From NCBI RefSeq assembly GCF_001999465.1, contig NZ_MQMF01000002.1, positions 496,001-560,000 on the forward strand: a DNA stretch of 64,000 nt. The letters run 5' to 3'. This document shows, in pieces, positions 58,351-64,000 of this stretch. This DNA comes from Fictibacillus arsenicus. Lineage in GTDB: Bacteria; Bacillota; Bacilli; Bacillales; Fictibacillaceae. Position 1 is the first letter of the stretch; the number at the start of each line of letters is the position of its first letter. The position numbers and the translations under genes are program-made. Under the pieces are notes generated by a model. The model had not been told where the DNA came from and ran no database searches. It was given only the letters and a program-made list of their open reading frames with translations.

Positions 58351-59790
58351 ATGCAGGCACTTGATACCGTTATTATTCTTTTGTATTTCGCAGTATTGAT
58401 CGGGGCTGGCGTTATCGGTTCAACGAAGGCAAAAACATCTGAGGACTTCAACCTAGCCGGACGAAATCTTGGCATGTTCATGTATCTAGGCTGTTTATCC
58501 GCTGTAATTTTAGGCGGAGCTGCCACAATTGGAACGACAAAGCTTGGCTATCAATTTGGAATCTCGGGTATTTGGTTTGTATCTATGATTGGTTTAGGCA
58601 TTATTCTTTTAGGTACTATTTTTATTAAAAAGATTAATTCGTTAAAAGTTACCACGATCAGTGAACTTTTGGGTAAACGGTATAAATCAGAAACACGTCT
58701 GTTAAGTGCTATTGTTGCTTCGATCTATACGCTTATGATCGCCGTCACTCAAGTGATTGGAATGGGTACGATCATTAACGTACTATTAGGCTGGAGCATT
58801 ACAACCTCAATGCTTGTTGGTGGTAGTATCGTCCTCTTTTACACGATTCTTGGCGGAATGTGGAGTGTTACGGTTACAGACATTATTCAATTTGTCGTGA
58901 TGACGGCTGGAATCTTCTTTATCATGCTGCCTATGAGTCTTTCAAAAGTAGACGGTTTAGGAAATCTATTATCCACGTTACCTGAAACTCATTTAGATTT
59001 TACTACCATCGGCTATCAGCAAATTTTCCAATATTTCCTGCTGTTTGCACTTGGAATGGTTGTTTCCCAAGATATTTGGCAGCGTGTATTTACAGCTAAA
59101 TCTAGTAAAATAGCAAGAAACGGTTCTATTTTTGCAGGAGTATATAGTTTTGCTTATGCGATTGCTGGGAGCATCATCGGGATGTGTGCATTCATTGCAC
59201 TTCCTAACTTAGAGAATCCTCAAAATACGTTTGCTGAGATGGCTCTTACCATTCTTCCAACGGGGATTTTAGGTCTTGTTCTCGCAAGCGTCTGTTCTGC
59301 TCTAATGTCAACAGCATCCGGATCATTGCTTGCTTCATCAACATTAATTACAAATGATATCTTAAAACAGTACTATTTAAAGAACTCAACAGATCGTCAA
59401 CTTATAACAGCATCTAGAATAACTACCCTCTTTATTGGATTGATAGCGATTACGTTTTCTATCTGGATTCAAGACGTATTGGTGGCGCTTGATGTTGCCT
59501 ATGCCATTCTTTCTGGAGCCATATTTGTTCCGCTCGTCATGACTTTCTTTTGGAAAAGAGCTACACCAAGTTCTGGATTTTATTCGATCTTAATCTCAAC
59601 AGTTGTTGTATTAGTGGGGCTCTTTATTGAAGGGCTGACTGCAACAAATCCTATTCTTTATGGTATTTCGGCTGGTCTTATAAGTTTGGTAGGTATTTCA
59701 TTATTCACTGCACCTGCTTCTGAATTTGATTTGCCGTTTGACGAGGATGAAGAAGACGAGGATGAAGAGGAAGCACGAAAACAAGCGTAA
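58351..59790 (+). CDS. sodium:solute symporter (SSS family)
   Basis: The 479-residue protein has about thirteen membrane helices, with EDFNLAGRNLG and GGAATIGTTKLGYQFG near the N-terminus and GGMWSVTVTDIIQFVVM in the middle, as in SSS transporters. The last 25 residues are a run of Asp and Glu (DEDEEDEDEEE), an unusual acidic tail. AAAAAGGAGG precedes ATG. It lies 36 bp after the aminotransferase and probably imports that enzyme's substrate. Confidence 0.92.
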   Translation: MQALDTVIILLYFAVLIGAGVIGSTKAKTSEDFNLAGRNLGMFMYLGCLSAVILGGAATIGTTKLGYQFGISGIWFVSMIGLGIILLGTIFIKKINSLKVTTISELLGKRYKSETRLLSAIVASIYTLMIAVTQVIGMGTIINVLLGWSITTSMLVGGSIVLFYTILGGMWSVTVTDIIQFVVMTAGIFFIMLPMSLSKVDGLGNLLSTLPETHLDFTTIGYQQIFQYFLLFALGMVVSQDIWQRVFTAKSSKIARNGSIFAGVYSFAYAIAGSIIGMCAFIALPNLENPQNTFAEMALTILPTGILGLVLASVCSALMSTASGSLLASSTLITNDILKQYYLKNSTDRQLITASRITTLFIGLIAITFSIWIQDVLVALDVAYAILSGAIFVPLVMTFFWKRATPSSGFYSILISTVVVLVGLFIEGLTATNPILYGISAGLISLVGISLFTAPASEFDLPFDEDEEDEDEEEARKQA

Positions 59791-59798
59791 CAGTGAAA

Positions 59799-59826
59799 AA
59801 GCCTTCCAACTCGGAAGGTTTTTTTA
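59799..59826 (+). terminator. Rho-independent terminator
   Basis: CCTTCC/GGAAGG-based stem with a 5-nt loop and T7, ending the sigma-54 operon. Confidence 0.88.
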
Positions 59827-59992
59827 TTTACATATAGGAGACATCCGTTGTTAAACCATGTTACCCTTCCCTAGCCCCCAAATATTTCATTAACTTTCCT
59901 TTGTATTCTGCCAGCAAAACGTCTTCGCTCTCTTTTTGCTGAAAAGCACCAATCGGCAGACGAAAAATAAAAGAGTAAAGGTTACATAACAC

Positions 59993-60313
59993 TTATAAAA
60001 AATATTCCCGATAATAAATAATAATGCCGATAAACGAGACTGCTGTATAAACAAGAGCTGTGTAATAAGCATAAGTCGGTTTAAATGTCTGTTTCTCTTC
60101 TTCTACTTTAATGCCAGTTATAGCCTGAGTTTGTACACGAACCATGTTGGAAGTTAAACCGCCGGTCGAAGTAAAATATCGTATGATGAGGGTGCATGCT
60201 AAGCCGACAAACAAGGAAAAATCAATAAAATTCCAGCCAAAAACCCTCGCTAGTCCAAAATTGACCCCTATCATGATGATTAAAGTGATAACCGAAACCA
60301 TAATATTTCTCAT
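59993..60313 (-). CDS. membrane protein of unknown function, 106 aa
   Basis: Two N-terminal helices (~6-50), a soluble loop with RVQTQAITGIKVEEEKQ, and a C-terminal helix (~82-102). AGGGAGGG precedes ATG 60313. No family recognised. The 59830-59992 gap shows no gene. Confidence 0.75.
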   Translation of the reverse strand: MRNIMVSVITLIIMIGVNFGLARVFGWNFIDFSLFVGLACTLIIRYFTSTGGLTSNMVRVQTQAITGIKVEEEKQTFKPTYAYYTALVYTAVSFIGIIIYYREYFL

Positions 60314-60371
60314 AAATTTCCCTCCCTCTTTTTAATACATACGATTCAGAAGGAAGAAAGTTCCATAAATA

Positions 60372-60415
60372 AACGCCTGTGCAATATAATGCATCAGGCG
60401 TTTTGTTTTTCATTT
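60372..60415. terminator. terminator between comK and the 59993 gene
   Basis: AACGCCTG/CAGGCGTT stem with a 15-nt loop. It serves comK on the minus strand. Confidence 0.7.
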
Positions 60416-60417
60416 GT

Positions 60418-60912
60418 TTAATATCTCATATTTCTTTCACTCACTCGTTCACTTAATATATATCGGTATTGTGCGGTTCGGAAAAGTTTCGCCTCTAATG
60501 CATGTTTGGACTGGGGTAAGATCAAGTTTGCGGTGTTCTTAAAGTGGACGCTGCATGTGTCGGAATCGACAGTTTCAATTCGCTGTACATGTGATTGTGA
60601 TAACCAGATGCACGTTTCGTTTTTAGGTGATTCTACGGGAAAAAAGAAAATACCTAATTCGAGGTTGATCATGATTGGGGATAAACTCACGTAGCCCATT
60701 GAACGGCGGACAGCTTCTCGCCTGCCTTCATAACTTGAGCCGAAGAACAAACAACTTTCATTTATAATTTTTATCGGACTGAGTGCGACTCTTTCATTTT
60801 TTTCAGATTCCAATATTTCGGTATGCACCACACCGAACTCGTTATAAAACGGTAAAAGTGCCATTGTGCTTGTGTTAATTTCGTAAGTACCTAGAAGCAT
60901 CGTTTTTTCCAT
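60418..60912 (-). CDS. comK: competence transcription factor ComK
   Basis: The 164-residue protein aligns by eye with B. subtilis ComK: YEINTSTMALLPF, INESCLFFGSSYEGRREAV, SPIMINLELGIFFFP, CIWLSQSHVQ, LILPQSKHALEAKLFRTAQYR. ComK activates DNA-uptake genes and itself by binding AT-boxes. It is about 28 residues shorter than the 192-residue B. subtilis protein, lacking the C-terminal tail linked to MecA control there. GGAGGATGTTTAG precedes ATG 60912. The upstream region holds a promoter but no perfect AAAA-N5-TTTT box. Confidence 0.88.
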   Translation of the reverse strand: MEKTMLLGTYEINTSTMALLPFYNEFGVVHTEILESEKNERVALSPIKIINESCLFFGSSYEGRREAVRRSMGYVSLSPIMINLELGIFFFPVESPKNETCIWLSQSHVQRIETVDSDTCSVHFKNTANLILPQSKHALEAKLFRTAQYRYILSERVSERNMRY

Positions 60913-60993
60913 CTAAACATCCTCCTATTTTCTCTTTTGTTCTACCTTCTCTCCTTTTCATTATTTTGAAAGCAAAAAACTTCCAATAGGTAA

Positions 60994-61022
60994 ATTATAC
61001 TAAGTCTTTAGACAGGAATCTA
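60994..61022 (-). promoter_or_regulatory. candidate comK promoter
   Basis: Minus-strand TAGATT, 17 bp, TATAAT (complement of 60994-60999). AT-rich DNA with A6 and A7 runs lies further upstream, as expected for ComK autoregulation, but no exact ComK box pair is seen. Confidence 0.45.
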
Positions 61023-61114
61023 GCTATTTTTACAAAAAATTTAACAATTTAAATATTCAGTAAAAAAATTCCTCAAAATGGTTTGAACTCTGACGATTGG
61101 TGGTATACATAACA

Positions 61115-61141
61115 GGTCGAAATTCCTTGCTAATTTCGACC
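61115..61141 (+). promoter_or_regulatory. perfect stem-loop upstream of cphB
   Basis: GGTCGAAATT/AATTTCGACC, 10-bp perfect stem with a 7-nt loop, 42 bp before cphB and with no T run. A TATACA lies about 10 bp upstream of it. It could be an operator or a 5' mRNA structure. Confidence 0.5.
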
Positions 61142-61182
61142 TAATTTCCAACTACTATATTTATCAAAGAGGCTGATGAAAG

Positions 61183-61977
61183 ATGGCAAAAGGTGATCTT
61201 TTGATCATTGGTGGCAATGAGGACAAAAGCGATAAAAAAATGATTCTATCCAGGTTCGCTGCACTATGTAAGAATCGTCCAGGTCCGATTGGGATTCTGA
61301 CAACAGCATCCGGCTTTCCGGAAGAAGTGGGCAGCGAATATCATGAACTGTTTAACACTTTACATGGAACAAAGCCACTGCTTTTCCATTTGGACTCACG
61401 GGAAAAAGCGGAAGATCCTGAACTGCCCCAGCAGCTCTCTTCACTGTCCGGTTTGTTCATGACAGGCGGAGATCAGCTGAGACTGACTAGTATTCTTGGC
61501 GGCACCACATTTTACAAACACCTTTTTCAGGAATGGAAAGACGGATTAACCATCGGCGGAACGAGTGCCGGTGCTGCTGTTATGAGCAGATTAATGATTA
61601 TATCGTCAAAGCTCTTTGAAAAAGAGGACGTTTCTGTTCTAGAAATGGGCTCAGGCTTCGGATTTTTAGAAGACGTTATCATTGATCAGCATTTTTCCCA
61701 GCGCGACCGTTTCAGCAGGCTGATGCGCGCCATCGCGTTAAATCCTCAGATCATTGGCATCGGAATCGATGAAAACACGGCAATCTGGGTACATAACGAC
61801 GGCGAGCAGTTCGAAGTAATCGGCGAATACAACGTCAGCATCTTCGACGGCAAAACTTCTACTTATGTAGATGTTGCTGAAAATAAAGGAAACATGACGA
61901 TTTCCGATATCCGCTTCCATACATTGGGTGCGGGCGCGGTTTTCAATTTACACAAACGAGAATTAATCATCTCTTAA
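61183..61977 (+). CDS. cphB: cyanophycinase
   Basis: The 264-residue protein of peptidase family S51 has the nucleophile Ser128 in GGTSAGAAVM. IIGGNEDKS, FMTGGDQLRL and IIDQHFSQRDR are also typical. Cyanophycinase cleaves multi-L-Arg-poly-Asp to beta-Asp-Arg dipeptides in the cytoplasm. GAGGCTG is a modest ribosome-binding site before ATG 61183. It is followed after 16 bp by cphA, so synthesis and degradation of the polymer are encoded together. Confidence 0.93.
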   Translation: MAKGDLLIIGGNEDKSDKKMILSRFAALCKNRPGPIGILTTASGFPEEVGSEYHELFNTLHGTKPLLFHLDSREKAEDPELPQQLSSLSGLFMTGGDQLRLTSILGGTTFYKHLFQEWKDGLTIGGTSAGAAVMSRLMIISSKLFEKEDVSVLEMGSGFGFLEDVIIDQHFSQRDRFSRLMRAIALNPQIIGIGIDENTAIWVHNDGEQFEVIGEYNVSIFDGKTSTYVDVAENKGNMTISDIRFHTLGAGAVFNLHKRELIIS

Positions 61978-61993
61978 GGAGCGAGCGTAATTA

Positions 61994-64000
61994 ATGAAAA
62001 TCAATCGCGTGAATTATTTAACGGGGCCAAATCTTTACAGCTTCAAACCTACCATCTGGATTGAGCTTGATATAGAAGAATTTGAAGAAAAACCATCTAA
62101 CCTGTTACCGGGTTTTACAGATAAATTACTAAAAGTCATCCCTTCGCTTCATACTCACACGTGTTCAAGAGGATACGCGGGCGGATTTGTGGAACGCCTT
62201 CACGAAGGCACGTGGATGGGACATATTTTAGAACATATTGCGTTAGAAATTCAGCACCTTGCAGGTATCAAAGTAAAACGCGGCAAGACAATTACTAGCG
62301 TGCGAAAAGGGATCTACTTTGTTACGTATGACTACGTTGAGCCTAAGTCAGGCTATTACGCGTTTGAAGCAGCGATTAAAATTGTAACCGCTATCCTTGA
62401 AGGAAATGAAATCAGTGCTGATTCTTATATTCAGCACACCTCTGACCTTTATCATCTGCACAAATTAGGTCCGAGTACAGAGGCAATCTACAATGCGGCT
62501 CGTAGCCGCAAGATTCCTGTGGAACGAATCGGAACAAACAGTTATTTAAGGCTTGGAACCGGAAAAAAACAAAAATCTGTACAGGCTACGATTTCTAGCC
62601 AAACCTCTTATCTTGCAGTTGAAAATTCATGTGATAAGGATATGACGAAAACTCTTCTTAAAGGTGCTGGTCTTCCTGTGCCGATTGGTGATGTTGTATC
62701 CAATGAATATGAACTTTTCCAGGCAGCTGAGAAGATCGGTTATCCTCTTGTGATCAAACCTCTTAACGGGAGACAAGGTCAAAATATCGTGACCGACATA
62801 AAAAACGATGAAGATTTGTTAGCAGCATTCCGTGTTGTGTACAGTGAAGGAACGCAGTATATTCTCGAGCGCTATTATGCTGGCAACGACTACCGCTTTT
62901 TTGTTGTGAATGGCGAGTTGATTGCTGCTAGCCTGCGTCTTCCCGCTATTGTAACGGGTGACGGCTTCAAAACAATCGGTGAGTTAATTGATGAAGAAAA
63001 CCTGAATCCTTTGCGTGGCGATGGTCATGAAAAAGCGATGAGCAAGATACCGCTAGATGAGCGTACGGTCGTGCATTTAGAGAAAAGCGGCTACTCTCTT
63101 CAATCAATTTTAAAAAAAGGACAAGCCCTTGAAGTGCTCGGCAACGCGAATCTATCAACAGGCGGATCTGCGATTGACGTAACGGATGAGGTTCATCCTT
63201 CTTATCGAAAAATGGCCATTGAAGCTGCAGCTGCGGTAGGTCTTGATATTGCAGGCATCGATATCCTTTCGACAGATATAACTGTTCCTTTTGTAGAAGG
63301 GGAAGCTGCTATTTTGGAAGTGAACGCAGCACCAGGTATCCGCATGCACCTCTACCCTTCAAAAGGAAAAAGCCGTGATGCCGGCGAGGCAATCGTTGAT
63401 TACTTGTTCTCATCCCGTGAAGAAGCTGCGATTCCCGTCGTGGCGGTAACTGGAACGAACGGGAAAACGACGACTTCTCGTTTGGTTGCCCACCTTTTGC
63501 AAAAAGAAAATGTAACAGTCGGTTATACATGCTCTGATGGAGTTTGGGTCGGCGATCAGCAGCTGGATTCAGGTGACTGCAGCGGACCGAGAAGTGCCCG
63601 CAAAGTATTGTCTCACCCAGCCGTTGATGTTGCTGTACTTGAAACTGCACGCGGAGGTATGCTTCGTGAAGGTCTTGCTTTCCGATATTGTGATGTTGGC
63701 ATCGTAACAAACGTGAGTGAAGATCATCTTGGCTTAAATGGCGTTGAAACATTAGACGATTTGAAAAGATTAAAACAAACTGTCGCTGAAGTGGTACTCC
63801 CTGAAGGGACTTGCGTTCTGAACGCTGATGACCCGCGCTGTGTGGACATGGCACAGCACACGAACGGTGAAGTCGTCTTCTTCTCTCTGTCTGTTATGAA
63901 TCCTGAGATCCAAAAAGGATTAGAGACTGGCTCAAAAGTATGGTATCTCGAAAATGACTGGGTGATGTTCAGTGAGAACGGGAATACTGAAAGGTTCCTG
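61994..64000 (+). CDS. cphA: cyanophycin synthetase, 3' end outside the window
   Basis: 669 codons are visible without a stop. An N-terminal domain (HTHTCSRGYAGGFVERL), an ATP-grasp domain (~215-475, IKPLNGRQGQNIV, LEVNAAPGIRMHLYP) and the start of a Mur-ligase domain (VAVTGTNGKTTTSRLVAH, ~490) are in order. CphA polymerises Asp and Arg into a nitrogen reserve using ATP. AAGGAG lies 13 bp before ATG 61994, a long spacing. The Mur-ligase part is incomplete here. Confidence 0.94.
   Translation, partial: MKINRVNYLTGPNLYSFKPTIWIELDIEEFEEKPSNLLPGFTDKLLKVIPSLHTHTCSRGYAGGFVERLHEGTWMGHILEHIALEIQHLAGIKVKRGKTITSVRKGIYFVTYDYVEPKSGYYAFEAAIKIVTAILEGNEISADSYIQHTSDLYHLHKLGPSTEAIYNAARSRKIPVERIGTNSYLRLGTGKKQKSVQATISSQTSYLAVENSCDKDMTKTLLKGAGLPVPIGDVVSNEYELFQAAEKIGYPLVIKPLNGRQGQNIVTDIKNDEDLLAAFRVVYSEGTQYILERYYAGNDYRFFVVNGELIAASLRLPAIVTGDGFKTIGELIDEENLNPLRGDGHEKAMSKIPLDERTVVHLEKSGYSLQSILKKGQALEVLGNANLSTGGSAIDVTDEVHPSYRKMAIEAAAAVGLDIAGIDILSTDITVPFVEGEAAILEVNAAPGIRMHLYPSKGKSRDAGEAIVDYLFSSREEAAIPVVAVTGTNGKTTTSRLVAHLLQKENVTVGYTCSDGVWVGDQQLDSGDCSGPRSARKVLSHPAVDVAVLETARGGMLREGLAFRYCDVGIVTNVSEDHLGLNGVETLDDLKRLKQTVAEVVLPEGTCVLNADDPRCVDMAQHTNGEVVFFSLSVMNPEIQKGLETGSKVWYLENDWVMFSENGNTERFL

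Noticed and set aside
60920-61080. ComK AT-boxes upstream of comK
   Set aside because: Several A and T runs exist, but none has the exact AAAA-N5-TTTT layout; TTTT-N5-AAAA at about 61027-61039 is the inverse order.

Overview
The window is chromosomal DNA of a spore-forming, naturally competent Bacillaceae bacterium. It is AT-rich, has strong AGGAGG ribosome-binding sites and frequent TTG/GTG starts. It carries a comK homologue, a CotF-type spore coat protein, an intracellular subtilisin and an OhrR/Ohr pair. Gene content and the type of dispersed repeats fit Fictibacillus or a close relative, but that genus is an inference. No rRNA, tRNA, prophage, intact insertion sequence or CRISPR-Cas locus was found.

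Layout. 0-8 kb: 3' part of an HD-GYP phosphodiesterase, acetyltransferase, M50 membrane protease, YkfC-like peptidoglycan-peptide endopeptidase, histidine phosphatase, small membrane and PH-domain proteins, HAD-IIIA phosphatase. 8-15 kb: YitT protein, a solitary tyrosine-recombinase-like protein with altered catalytic residues, Nif3-like protein, zinc alcohol dehydrogenase operon, a frameshifted methyltransferase, an AGCS amino-acid symporter. 15-21.5 kb: a short FbpA-type gene, CPA antiporter, MscS channel, bioY-bioB with a BirA-like operator, a frameshifted phosphotransferase. 21.5-28.2 kb: a sugar ABC importer without its own ATPase, a debranching-type glucosidase and a LacI regulator with two matching operators. 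28-36 kb: small metabolic and membrane genes, a COG0523 GTPase, a thioredoxin-like protein, cupins, a UlaG-like hydrolase. 36-43 kb: two subtilisin-family proteases, peroxiredoxin, thioesterase, and a universal stress protein behind an FNR/CRP-type box. 43.4-46.2 kb: ABC-2 exporter with an adjacent TetR regulator and two TetR-like palindromes, then a short secreted-peptide gene. 46-55 kb: VOC proteins, acyl-CoA dehydrogenase, a candidate SOS-box small RNA, MFS transporter, NrnB-type DHH phosphoesterase, coat protein, ohrR/ohr. 55-60 kb: sigma-54 activator, a textbook -24/-12 promoter, class III aminotransferase and sodium:solute symporter. 60-64 kb: comK, then cyanophycinase and cyanophycin synthetase (cut by the window end).

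The most notable unexplained structure is a set of intergenic arrays with a strict 20-21 bp period, usually five units, at 21.5, 33.3, 36.4, 40.4 and 48.1 kb. The 36.4 and 48.1 kb arrays share one core in opposite orientation; the others have their own cores. A second repeat class is a roughly 130 bp palindromic element with short terminal inverted repeats (three copies). Two genes are each broken by loss of one A in a homopolymer, which may be real or a sequencing artefact. Several genes too short for routine calling were recovered by eye: 12244, 15203, 34037, 36694, 46046 and a candidate leader peptide at 39787.
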